A DNA stretch of 64,000 nt from Lactobacillus sp. MRS-253-APC-2B. Lineage in GTDB: Bacteria; Bacillota; Bacilli; Lactobacillales; Lactobacillaceae. Positions 53,929 through 61,815 of the stretch are shown one piece after another; position 1 is the first letter of the stretch; the number at the start of each line of letters is the position of its first letter. The notes beneath the pieces were generated by a model. It did not search any database. It saw only the letters and a list, made by a program, of their open reading frames with translations, and had not been told where the DNA came from. The DNA is taken from positions 1 to 64,000 of the forward strand of contig NZ_JABAFO010000009.1 of the NCBI RefSeq assembly GCF_012843675.1, read 5' to 3'. The position numbers and the translations under genes are program-made.

Positions 53929-54776
53929 ATGAAGAGTACGGGTGGCCAATCAGCACTTTAAGCGAGATCGCAGGTATTACTCGAGATGCTTACTACAAGT
54001 GGATTCATCGAAAGGCCAATATCCATGATGATGAACAAGCAGAATTACTTAAAGCCATTTTGGAATTGGAAAAAAGCATAAGTGGACCTTGGGTTATTTA
54101 GGCATGACGACGCAACTAGCTTTTGAAAATAAATTGGATTTCAAGGCCGGCTTAAAGCGGGTTACTAACTGCATGCGAAATCACGGGATCAAGGCAAATA
54201 TCCGTAAGAAGAAGCATAATCGGATTAAACGTCACGAGGAATACATCAATGACAACTTACTTAATGAGCAATTTGATCGTCAGAGTAAGAATGAGGTTTG
54301 GGTGACTGATACTACCGAAGTTGTGTATGGTAATGAGCAGGTAAGGAAGGCGCGCGTGCATGTAGTGATGGATCTATATGGTCGCTATGTTTTGAGCTAC
54401 AACATTTCGGCTACTGAAACGGCCGCATCAGCGATCGAAGCCTTTAAGCGTGCCTTCAAAGTAGAATCAGACGCTCAGCCAATGATCCATACGGATCGTG
54501 GCGCAGCTTACTGCTCAATGGCTTTCAATGATTACTTAGCTGAGCAAAACTGCATCCATAGTATGTCTCACCCCGGTCATCCATGGGAGAATTCACCAAT
54601 GGAGCGTTGGTGGAATGATTTCAAACTGGTTTGGTTAGCTAAACGGGTTCGTCCAAAAAGCATGGTAGAATTGGAACAATCTATCCAGCAGGCCATTAAA
54701 TATTTCAATACCGAACGAGCTTATGCATCAAAAAAACGGCTTGAGCGCAGAAAAGTTCCGCGCTCAAGCCGCATAA
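53866..54776 (+). pseudogene. IS3-family transposase OrfB (DDE), frameshifted
   Basis: The integrase-like catalytic subunit in three pieces. Piece 1 (frame of 53904) reads KQQAIKELNEEYGWPISTL and on to LELEK. At a six-A run (54070-54075) the expected KKHKWTLGYLG needs one extra A, or a -1 slip; the frame otherwise stops at 54099. Piece 2 (54089 on) holds the DDE triad: Asp in WVTDTTE, Asp in IHTDRG, Glu in WENSPMERWW. At a seven-A run (54730-54736) the frame must move back by one to read the family-type end NGLSAEKFRAQAA, stopping at TAA 54774-54776. As written, no full OrfB is made. Confidence 0.85.
54737..54771 (+). repeat. Perfect 12-bp hairpin at the 3' end of orfB
   Basis: CGGCTTGAGCGC (54737-54748) and GCGCTCAAGCCG (54760-54771) form a perfect stem around an 11-base loop, inside the last codons of orfB. 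A T run follows 10 bases later (54782-54786). It probably serves as the IS terminator or blocks incoming transcription. Confidence 0.75.
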
Positions 54777-54965
54777 ATAATTTTTCTATTTAAATTGTAT
54801 ACTTGACAGGCAATAGTGCCGATTGGAATTAGTACACTTTTTGCTTTTTGGATTCGAAGTTTGGGTGGATAACATGCTGGATTTTCGGGTTGTGTAGACC
54901 AGTGTTCGTTTTAGGGAGTTGAGTAGATTAGGACACTGCCACGTTGTCGTATTTTGTTACCATTA

Positions 54966-54994
54966 TTGAGCAGAATTGTACACTCAACTATAAT
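54966..54994 (+). promoter_or_regulatory. Promoter of the mrr remnant
   Basis: TTGAGC (54966-54971), 17 bases, then a perfect TATAAT (54989-54994). It still points at the disrupted mrr gene. The 120 bases between the IS end and this promoter show nothing recognisable. Confidence 0.65.
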
Positions 54995-55031
54995 TTAGGA
55001 AAAGATAGTTGTAAGGATGGAAAATCATAAA

Positions 55032-55844
55032 ATGGCAAATCGTCAAATTGAGATTGAAAATAAAGCAATGAAAGAATTCTTAATTGCTATGCATAACCTT
55101 GGTGGACAGGTTACTAGAAAATAAGTGCTGCAGGAACTTCATGATAATTCAAAGGCATTCAGCGAGAAAGAAATTGATGAAGTTCGAATCTCCAAAAAGA
55201 GTGGTGAAGAATATCACCTTTTCAATTGGAAGTTTAACTTTGCAGTGAAACATCTAATTCTTGCTGGGTTTATTGAGACTGACAATGGACACGACTTAGA
55301 GCTTTCCAAGAAGGGGCGCACTATTGATATTGATGATTTTGACGCTGATAGGGATGTTAGGTCAATTTCTGAAAGCAAAATGCCCCACCGGAAGACAACT
55401 CGAGTTAAGTTTAATTCCGTTCCCGACAGCACCAACTCTAATCAAGATAATTCGGAAGGCCTAGAAGAACCTTGGCGTCAACAACTGCTAGATACGTTAA
55501 TCAAGATGAGTCCTAAAAAATTTGAGCTCTTTTGTCGTGGCCTGCTGACTAAAATGGGGATTGACGTCGATGATGAGATTGGGGTTCAATATGTCGCTGA
55601 TGGTGGATTAGATGGCTTTGGGTATGTTCGTTCTGATGACTATCGGACTACAAGAGTAGCGTTGCAAGCAAAATGTTGGCAGGGAAAGGTTTCAGTACCA
55701 GAGATCGACAAATTTCGTGGTGCCATGGATAAATTTAATGCTGAGTTTGGGATTTTCATCACCAAGAAGAAATGTCTCTTTGGATCAATTCAAGAAAATG
55801 AATGGACAGTATTATCTAATCAAAAAGATTGGCACCAAGTATAA
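55032..55844 (+). pseudogene. mrr: Mrr-type restriction endonuclease remnant
   Basis: The ATG at 55032 opens an Mrr N-terminal winged-helix domain (MANRQIEIENKAMKEFLIAM), but TAA at 55122-55124 stops it after 30 codons. The same frame resumes at once (GTG 55125) and carries the rest: EIDEVRISKKSGEEYHLFNW, a linker, and the Mrr catalytic domain with MSPKKFELFCRGLL, ADGGLDGFGYV and the QAKCW end of its D-(D/E/Q)xK site. After GIFITKK the family C-terminus is missing and an unrelated 25-residue tail ends at 55844. The intact enzymes cut methylated DNA and need no partner. An internal-start product with most of the catalytic domain is conceivable, but function is unlikely. Confidence 0.85.
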
Positions 55845-56262
55845 ATTTTACTGGGCCCCTACCTCGCCGGCACCGGAAAAAGATTTTGAAGACTGGGGCG
55901 TAGCAGTTGTTGATTTCTCATGGAGAACCGATGATCCTCGTCCCAAGCATCTGCGCGCTGTTCCATTGAGCTATAACCTGCAGCCAAGATACCAAGTCCT
56001 GAGAGACCCTAAAATTGATGGCATTAGAGATAAAAGATGGCGATATACAATTTTGGATGGTAGGTGCGATCGCTGTATCAATCTAGATTACACTCATCCC
56101 TATTATTGGTGGGAATCTGGCTAGTTCTATTGAAGAATTGATTAGTGATTTACCATAAGGAGAAAATTATGATTTTAAAGTTGTTGAGCGGGCCGCAGTT
56201 GATGATCAAGGTAATCCTTACCCAATTTTGTACATGAAAAAAGACAATGATGACAAGTGATC
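55768..56262 (+). pseudogene. Remnant of an unidentified gene fused to the mrr remnant
   Basis: A second frame reads through from NVSLDQFKKMNGQYYLIKK to FYWAPTSPAPEKDFEDW and a CDRC motif, stopping at TAG 56122-56124. One base on, another frame continues with SSIEELISDLP, stops (TAA 56156), then goes on ENYDFKVVERAAVDDQGNPY to TGA at 56260-56262. The three pieces read like one protein tail of about 160 residues broken by a frameshift and a stop codon. I do not recognise the family. The 5' end is missing and abuts the mrr catalytic domain at about 55768, which suggests a deletion junction. Confidence 0.5.
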
Positions 56263-56310
56263 AGCAAGTTGAGATGATAAAATAGTAAAAAATATCGATG
56301 AGGTAAGTCT

Positions 56311-57468
56311 ATGTCTTTACTATTAGCGGTCATCTACTTGATTTTTGTCAGTCTGGGACTGCCGGACTCATTGCTGGGGTCGGGTTGGCCAAAGATGCAA
56401 GTTGAGTTTGGCGTGCCATCTTCTTACGCTGGTTATGTATTTATGATGATCAGTGCCATGACGATCATCTCAGCTCTGTTGAGTCCCAAACTGATCCAAA
56501 GGCTGCATGTTAAATGGATCGTGACGGTTTCAATTATGCTGACGGTTTTTGGCCTGCTTGGCTTTTCGTTTTGCACGCAGTACTGGATACTTTTGGTCTG
56601 CGCAATTCCATATGGACTGGGCGCGGGAGCCATTGATGCGGCTATGAATCATTACGTTGCCAACAACTATTCAGGCGCGGTGATGAATTTTTTGCACTGC
56701 TTTTATGGTGTTGGGGCAATGATCAGTCCATATCTGATGGCATTGGCGATTAAGGTTGCGCACTGGAATGAGGGCTATCGTTGGACGGCCTTTTTACAGA
56801 TCGGGATTTTGCTGGTTGTAATCAGTTCTTGGTCGCTTTGGCAGCAAAGTGATTCTAAAGCAGATGAATCTAAAATTGACAGTGCCGGGATCAAAGAAAC
56901 AATCAAACAGCCAGGCGTAATGGCAACGTTGCTGGCATTTTTTGCGTACAGTGCCGGTGAGGCAACGTGTTTTTTATGGGTGCCAAGCTATTTTGCAGGT
57001 ACCAGAACTGGAATAAGCAGCGAGCTCGTGGCCTCGTTTGGTTCGCTGATCTTTGGCGGCTTGATGCTTGGACGACTGATTGCCGGTTTTATTGCAAATC
57101 GATTGGGTGATCGGCGTATGATTCGAAGTGGAACGATGGTGGAGCTGATTGGGATTTTGCTGACGGCGCTGCCGATCAAAGGCTATCTAGTGGCGGCAAT
57201 CGGCTTTTTGATCATTGGTATTGGGATGGGACCAATCTATCCGTCAATTCAGCACATGGCACCAATTAATTTCGGCAAGCGCTACAGTGCGGCCGTAATT
57301 GGCTTGCAGATGGCTTTTGCCTATACTGGATCAACGTTTATGCCGACTGTTTTTGGAATTTTGCAACAAAAACTCGGTATCTGGATCATGCCGCTGTATC
57401 TACTAGTATTTGCTGGATTAAGCTTTGCATTGTTAGAGCTGTCGTATCGCCAAGAAGCAAGACTGTAA
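56311..57468 (+). CDS. MFS transporter
   Basis: A 385-residue major facilitator with about 12 membrane helices. The first half has GLPDSLLGSGWP and YGLGAGAIDAAMNHYV, and the central loop (about 180-195) is hydrophilic. The second half has GLMLGRLIAGFIANRLGDRR, the A-like motif between helices 8 and 9. The pattern resembles the FucP/YfkF-like sugar and drug branch, but the substrate cannot be told. The ATG at 56311 follows GATGAGG. It is intact, although it is flanked by decayed genes. Confidence 0.85.
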   Translation: MSLLLAVIYLIFVSLGLPDSLLGSGWPKMQVEFGVPSSYAGYVFMMISAMTIISALLSPKLIQRLHVKWIVTVSIMLTVFGLLGFSFCTQYWILLVCAIPYGLGAGAIDAAMNHYVANNYSGAVMNFLHCFYGVGAMISPYLMALAIKVAHWNEGYRWTAFLQIGILLVVISSWSLWQQSDSKADESKIDSAGIKETIKQPGVMATLLAFFAYSAGEATCFLWVPSYFAGTRTGISSELVASFGSLIFGGLMLGRLIAGFIANRLGDRRMIRSGTMVELIGILLTALPIKGYLVAAIGFLIIGIGMGPIYPSIQHMAPINFGKRYSAAVIGLQMAFAYTGSTFMPTVFGILQQKLGIWIMPLYLLVFAGLSFALLELSYRQEARL

Positions 57469-57530
57469 AATTGATTATCAAGAGGTGTCAGCAGTGGCGT
57501 CTTTTTTTTTTGGCAGCTATAGGAATATAA

Positions 57531-57561
57531 TTGACTTAAAGTTAACTTGAAGTAGTAGCAT
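57531..57561 (+). promoter_or_regulatory. MerR-type promoter with operator palindrome
   Basis: The -35 TTGACT (57531-57536) is 19 bases from TAGCAT (57556-57561), the over-long spacing typical of MerR-activated promoters. The 20-bp near-palindrome ACTTAAAGTTAACTTGAAGT (57534-57553; one mismatched pair) fills the spacer and is centred on GTTAAC. Confidence 0.65.
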
Positions 57562-57584
57562 AAAATTTGAAACGAGGTCCAGCC

Positions 57585-57992
57585 ATGACAGAACTGACGA
57601 TTACGCAAACCAGCCAAAAGTATCATCTTAAACCAGCCACGCTCCGCTATTATGAACAGATTGGCCTGCTTCCAGATGTTCCTAGGCATTCAAATGGTAA
57701 TCGCTATTATGATGATCAGCTGCAACAATGGATTGAGATGATCGTGTGTCTGCGTCATTCCGGAGTACCGGTTGATGTTTTGGTTGAGTATGCCGAACTG
57801 CTTAAGCAAGGCGATTCGACACTGCAGGCTCGTGAGAATCTATTAAAGAACCAGTTGGCAGTCTTGGAAGAAAAGCGGCATAATCTGGACCGCTCGATTC
57901 AGCGACTTGAGCATAAGATCTCGTTATATGAAACTGGTGAGATCAAAAAAGAAAAATCTTATTTTGATAAGTATCGAATTTTAGACGACTAA
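57585..57992 (+). CDS. MerR family transcriptional regulator
   Basis: A 135-residue activator/repressor. The N-terminal helix-turn-helix and wing (about 4-40) read TITQTSQKYHLKPATLRYYE then GLLPDVPRHSNGNRYY. A dimerisation coiled coil follows (about 80-120, LEEKRHNLDRSIQRLEHK). It has no cysteine in the usual metal-binding positions, so it is closer to the electrophile/redox-sensing AdhR/NmlR-like members than to metal sensors. The start is the ATG at 57585 with GAGG upstream. It probably controls itself and the two oxidoreductase genes that follow. Confidence 0.88.
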   Translation: MTELTITQTSQKYHLKPATLRYYEQIGLLPDVPRHSNGNRYYDDQLQQWIEMIVCLRHSGVPVDVLVEYAELLKQGDSTLQARENLLKNQLAVLEEKRHNLDRSIQRLEHKISLYETGEIKKEKSYFDKYRILDD

Positions 57993-58005
57993 CGGAGGTA
58001 CTGTT

Positions 58006-58542
58006 ATGAAAACAGTCATTAATCTTTTCCATCCAAACTATCAATATTCACAGGTTAACAGGGCAATGGTGGATGCCGTTAAAGATGAGATCGAGGTCCG
58101 CAATCTGGCCGAACTTTATCCAGACTTTAATATCGACATCAATAAAGAACAGCAGGTGATGGCTAATGCCGATCGCATTGTTTTGCAGTTTCCGCTGCAG
58201 TGGTATTCAACGCCGGCTCTGTTAAAGCACTGGGAAGATCAAGTCTTTACCTATGGCTGGGCTTATGGGAGTCAAGGAAATGCCTTGCAAGACAAGCAGT
58301 TGCTGATTACGGTAACGGTTGGCGCTGATAATTATGGCCGTGATGGTTTTGTCAAATATACGGTTGATGAATTATTACGGCCACTGCAGGCAACCAGCCG
58401 TTTGATCGGGATGAAGTACATGAAGCCATTTGTCGTAATGGGGGCATCTTCAATCAGCAATGCCGAACTTAAGAACGTGGGGCCAAGCTATCGCAAATAT
58501 TTAAATGATGAAACGATTCCGGTACTTGGCGACTTTGAATAA
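58006..58542 (+). CDS. NAD(P)H-dependent oxidoreductase, flavodoxin fold (KefF/MdaB/YwrO-like)
   Basis: A 178-residue FMN/FAD quinone-reductase-like enzyme. The conserved motif IVLQFPLQWYSTPALLKHWEDQVF (about 63-86), the family's core, and the GWAYG loop are present. Such enzymes reduce quinones and other electrophiles by two electrons. It starts 14 bases after the MerR gene with GGAGG, in one operon. Confidence 0.88.
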   Translation: MKTVINLFHPNYQYSQVNRAMVDAVKDEIEVRNLAELYPDFNIDINKEQQVMANADRIVLQFPLQWYSTPALLKHWEDQVFTYGWAYGSQGNALQDKQLLITVTVGADNYGRDGFVKYTVDELLRPLQATSRLIGMKYMKPFVVMGASSISNAELKNVGPSYRKYLNDETIPVLGDFE

Positions 58543-58588
58543 GCGCTGATTGAATGCCACGGGTGGATTAAAGAAAGCTGGTTAAAAA

Positions 58589-59593
58589 ATGGAATATACG
58601 AAGCTGGGTAATACCGATATTGATATCTCAAAGATTTGTGTTGGCTGCATGAGCTTTGGTAAACCAGGAACCATGCATGACTGGACGCTGGATGCTGCCG
58701 AATCAGAAAAAGTCGTTAAGCATGCTTTAGATTTAGGAATCAATTTCTTTGATACGGCCAATGGCTATTCAAAGGGGACCAGTGAGCAGTACCTTGGCCA
58801 AGCCATTAAGAAGAATATTGCGCGCGATCAGGTCGTAATTGCCTCGAAAGTCTATTTCAACTCAGGACGACTTTCTGCTGCAGCTATTCATCGAGAGATC
58901 GATGGCACCTTGAAGCGACTGGGGACTGACTATCTGGATTTGTACATCATTCACCGCTTTGATTATGAAACGCCAATTGAAGAAACTATGGAAGCTTTAA
59001 ATGGCCTGATAAAAGCCGGTAAAGTTCGGGCAATCGGGGCCTCGGCAATGTATGGCTACCAGTTCTACAACATGCAGCTGGCCGCCAGAGATCATGGCTG
59101 GGCTCAGTTCCAATCCATGGAGAATCACTATAACCTGCTTTATCGTGAAGACGAGCGCGAACTGATTCCGATCTGTAAGCAAATGGGTGTTTCACTGATG
59201 CCATATAGTCCTTTGGCAGGTGGTCATTTGACCCATCCAGGTTGGCATACTGATTCACTGCGCAGCAAGACTGATCGTGTGCTGGCTGGCAAGTATGATG
59301 ATTATGAGCAGCAAGATCTTTTGATTATTCAGCGCGTAGAAGAACTAGCTAAACGCTATGGCGTCAAGATGGCTCAGATTGCTCTGGCTTGGCACTGGGC
59401 AAAGGGAGTAGCTTCGCCAATCGTTGGTGGTACCAAGACCAGTCATTTAGATGATGCGGTCAAAGCATTAGACGTTAAACTAACGCCAGCAGACATTGCC
59501 TATCTTGAAGAACCATACACGCCACATAAAATCGTTGGCGCCATTGACCATAACCCAGCAGAAGGCGTGGTTTTGCTGGATGAGAAAAAGTAA
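58589..59593 (+). CDS. Aldo/keto reductase
   Basis: A 334-residue NADPH-dependent reductase of the YajO/Tas-like branch. The catalytic set is Asp56 (FFDTANGYS), Tyr61, Lys (ASKVYF) and His (YIIHRFDYE). The nucleotide-binding end shows PIVGGTKTSHLDDAVKAL. It is 46 bases after the flavodoxin-fold gene and probably in the same MerR-controlled operon. The physiological substrate is unknown, likely a reactive aldehyde. Confidence 0.92.
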   Translation: MEYTKLGNTDIDISKICVGCMSFGKPGTMHDWTLDAAESEKVVKHALDLGINFFDTANGYSKGTSEQYLGQAIKKNIARDQVVIASKVYFNSGRLSAAAIHREIDGTLKRLGTDYLDLYIIHRFDYETPIEETMEALNGLIKAGKVRAIGASAMYGYQFYNMQLAARDHGWAQFQSMENHYNLLYREDERELIPICKQMGVSLMPYSPLAGGHLTHPGWHTDSLRSKTDRVLAGKYDDYEQQDLLIIQRVEELAKRYGVKMAQIALAWHWAKGVASPIVGGTKTSHLDDAVKALDVKLTPADIAYLEEPYTPHKIVGAIDHNPAEGVVLLDEKK

Positions 59594-59632
59594 TAGGGTA
59601 ACGCAACCAGTTTTAATCAATTGAAGAGAGTT

Positions 59633-59666
59633 AAAAAGAGGGGGTCTAAGTGGGCACCTCTTTTTA
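59633..59666 (+). terminator. Terminator after the aldo/keto reductase
   Basis: AAAAAGAGGGGGT pairs with GCACCTCTTTTT around CTAAGTGG, with T and A runs on both flanks, so it could act in both directions. Confidence 0.8.
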
Positions 59667-59890
59667 AATAATTGGGGCAAGATAGGTGCTTTTTACCCAA
59701 TCTGTAAGGCCAAATAAATCCACCAGCAAACGCTCGAAGTGATCGTGGTCTGGACCCGACGGTAGTTTGACGGGTAGCTGATCGACCATCTTAGGATTTG
59801 GGTTGACTGTCGTAATCGATTTGGAGATCGTTTTAAATCCCCGCTGTTCTGGCATTTGCTGACTGGTGGAAAGCTGACGGGGAACTGTCG
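59667..59890. other. Intergenic stretch without a recognisable gene
   Basis: Between the terminator and the XRE promoter I see no gene. A minus-strand open frame of 77 codons (59664-59897) would need a TTG start, lacks a ribosome binding site and matches nothing I know. It may be the worn tail of an old gene. Confidence 0.4.
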
Positions 59891-59919
59891 TGGTCAAAGA
59901 TTATCGGATTTGGTATGAT
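59891..59919 (+). promoter_or_regulatory. Promoter of the XRE gene remnant
   Basis: TGGTCA (59891-59896), 17 bases, TATGAT (59914-59919) with extended TGG. AAAGGGGAG is the ribosome binding site before the ATG at 59946. Confidence 0.6.
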
Positions 59920-59945
59920 TGAGAAAAATTAAAGGGGAGATCAAA

Positions 59946-60470
59946 ATGCGTGAAAACCAAATCAAAAAGCTACGTCAGTCTCAAAACCTTTCCCAGGAAA
60001 TGTTGGCTGAAAAAGCTTAGGTTTCGGTAAGAACGATTCAGCGCTTAGAAGCCGGTGAGGAAGCCAGTGTTGAAACGTTGAATCTGGTTGCTGGCGCATT
60101 AGGCGTTGGCATCAAGGACTTGTATGATGTGGAAAAAAGCAGTGATTATGAAGAAAAAATTGCATCGGCTGACCAGAAACTGCAGTACCAATTAGGCATG
60201 CGGCATAATGAATACAAGAACTTCAAACAGCTTTATGGCACCTGCTACATTATTTTGATGCTGCTCTGGGGTGCATTATTTGGCTTGGTGCCAGGCGGCG
60301 TTGCACGATCGGTTATGGGCGTACTCTGGGTTGGTGGCTGGATGATTATGGGGCCTCTTCAAAAATATATCGTGCTCAAAAAAGTCAGTCCCAAGCTGGA
60401 TGTCAAATATCCAATGACTGCCAATCGCTTAGATAAAAACGAAATTCATAAAAAAGAAAATGATGATTAG
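59946..60470 (+). pseudogene. XRE-family regulator with membrane tail, nonsense mutation
   Basis: The ATG at 59946 starts a helix-turn-helix domain, MRENQIKKLRQSQNLSQEML, but TAG at 60018-60020 interrupts it at codon 25, in the turn of the motif, where relatives usually have Tyr or another residue. The same frame continues VSVRTIQRLEAGEEASVETL to a linker, two membrane helices (about 100-145) and a stop at 60470. Apart from this one codon the gene, promoter and ribosome binding site are intact (174 codons), so it looks like a very recent loss. A product from a start within 60078-60470 would lack the DNA-binding domain. Confidence 0.88.
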
Positions 60471-60476
60471 AGTTTT

Positions 60477-60503
60477 AGCCGTCAGCCGTTTAGCTGGCTT
60501 TTT
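60477..60503 (+). terminator. Terminator after the XRE remnant
   Basis: AGCC and AGC (60477-60480, 60484-60486) pair with GCT and GGCT, with a GTC bulge, then TTTTT. The 170 bases from here to the next gene hold only an ill-defined promoter (TATAGT near 60645). Confidence 0.6.
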
Positions 60504-60674
60504 GGGGTTGATGCTGCATAGCGATAAAAAGTACCTAAATAAAGCAGGAATTGGTTATCGAATTTGATACGGCAGATAATATAGTCGATCTTCAAAATCA
60601 GTACTTATACGTAGATTAAGATTATAAAAATCATGTATTGGTAGTATAGTGAAAAAAACGAATGGGGTGATCCA

Positions 60675-61688
60675 ATGAAAGTACTGCATATTGGCAAGCA
60701 GGGCAACTTGCAGCGGTTCGCGGCTGCTGACGGCTTTTTGCGCTCGCTGGAACTAACCGATCTAAAACCAGGACTGCCAGTCAAAGAGTATTTAGACCAA
60801 GCAGGCGATGCTGATTTTATCGTCGTTGATGCTATTTCCAGCGTCCCTGGCGAGTTGATCAAGCAGATGCCTAATCTAAAAGTAATTCATTCAGAAGGCG
60901 TGGCCTATAACGCAATCGATCTAAAGGCTGCTGATGAATACGGTGTTTATGTTTGCAACGCTAAGGGAATGAATGCCATGGCGGTTGCCGAGCAGGCGGT
61001 TTTGCTGATGGTGGGAATGCTGCGCAATATGGTTGTCAACGATGCGGCCGTACGCGATGGACATCAGATTGAAACTAAAGAAGGCTACATGCAAAACGGC
61101 AATCTGTATGAGCTGGCTGACTGCAGCGTGGGACTGGTTGGTTTTGGTGACATTGCTCAAAAAACGGCTCATTTGTTAAAAGCTTATGGCGTCAAAGAAA
61201 TCTATTACTACAAGCGTCACCGACTTGATCCAGAACAAGAGCAACAGTTTGGCGTGCAGTACCGTGAATTGGATGACTTATTGGCAAGCAGTCGGATTGT
61301 CAGTCTGCATCTGCCAGTTACCGATGCTACTATGCATATGGCGGATCATGACTTTTTTGCCAAAATGCAGCCAGGCAGCTACCTGGTCAATACGGCCCGT
61401 GGCGAACTGGTTGATGATGCAGCGTTGATTGAAGCACTTAAATCAGAACGTTTGGCGATGGCTGGCCTTGACACGCTGGATCATGAGCCAGTTTTAAAAA
61501 ATCATCCGTTGTTGAACCAATCATCTGGAATCACGCGGCGGTTGTTACTCAGTCCGCATATTGGCGGGATTACCGCGGCCAGCTTTTATCGCGGCTATGC
61601 CATGATTGATGAGGATCTGCGGCTGATTGCGCAAGGTCGAAAACCTAAGCGAGTGGTTAATCATCCCCAGATCCATGAGTCAAAATAG
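60675..61688 (+). CDS. D-2-hydroxyacid dehydrogenase family protein
   Basis: A 337-residue NAD(P)-dependent dehydrogenase. The C-terminal catalytic domain surrounds a Rossmann domain with GLVGFGDIAQ (about 154-163). The catalytic Arg lies in NTARGELVDD, with the Glu in LDHEP and the His in LSPHIGG. It could act on a 2-keto acid such as a 2-ketoisocaproate-like substrate; it is not the usual D-lactate dehydrogenase by sequence pattern. The ATG at 60675 follows GGGGTGA. Confidence 0.88.
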   Translation: MKVLHIGKQGNLQRFAAADGFLRSLELTDLKPGLPVKEYLDQAGDADFIVVDAISSVPGELIKQMPNLKVIHSEGVAYNAIDLKAADEYGVYVCNAKGMNAMAVAEQAVLLMVGMLRNMVVNDAAVRDGHQIETKEGYMQNGNLYELADCSVGLVGFGDIAQKTAHLLKAYGVKEIYYYKRHRLDPEQEQQFGVQYRELDDLLASSRIVSLHLPVTDATMHMADHDFFAKMQPGSYLVNTARGELVDDAALIEALKSERLAMAGLDTLDHEPVLKNHPLLNQSSGITRRLLLSPHIGGITAASFYRGYAMIDEDLRLIAQGRKPKRVVNHPQIHESK

Positions 61689-61730
61689 ATAGCCGGCAGC
61701 TACCCGCTAAAATTACAGTTATCAATCTAA

Positions 61731-61768
61731 AACGCCACACTGACTTTGCGTCAGTGCGGCGTTTTTGG
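61731..61768 (+). terminator. Terminator after the hydroxyacid dehydrogenase
   Basis: AACGCCACACTGAC pairs with GTCAGTGCGGCGTT (one mismatch) around TTTGC, followed by TTT. Confidence 0.9.
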
Positions 61769-61815
61769 GTAAGGTCTTGGTAAAAGAAACGGTTTTTTAT
61801 CGATGAAAAAAGGTG

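Larger units (their letters stand above)
53117..54840 (+). mobile_element. IS3-family (IS150-group) insertion sequence, decayed
   Basis: An element of about 1.72 kb. The ends are inverted repeats: left AAAGTGTACTATTTCTGATT, right (reverse strand) AAAGTGTACTAATTCCAATC. TTG flanks both ends (53114-53116 and 54841-54843), a likely 3-bp target duplication. If the element is taken as TG...CA it would be 53121-54836, with no duplication. It holds orfA and a frameshifted DDE orfB. It landed 38 bases after the rlmD stop, and its codon use is AT-richer than that of the surrounding genes. The length is above the usual 1.2-1.6 kb for the family. Confidence 0.85.

Noticed and set aside
53121-54836. IS boundaries taken as TG...CA
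   Set aside because: The inverted repeat extends four bases further on both sides, and only the longer version is flanked by a direct repeat (TTG).
59664-59897. Minus-strand frame of 77 codons between the aldo/keto reductase and the XRE remnant
   Set aside because: TTG start without a ribosome binding site and no recognisable motif; kept only as a note on the gap.
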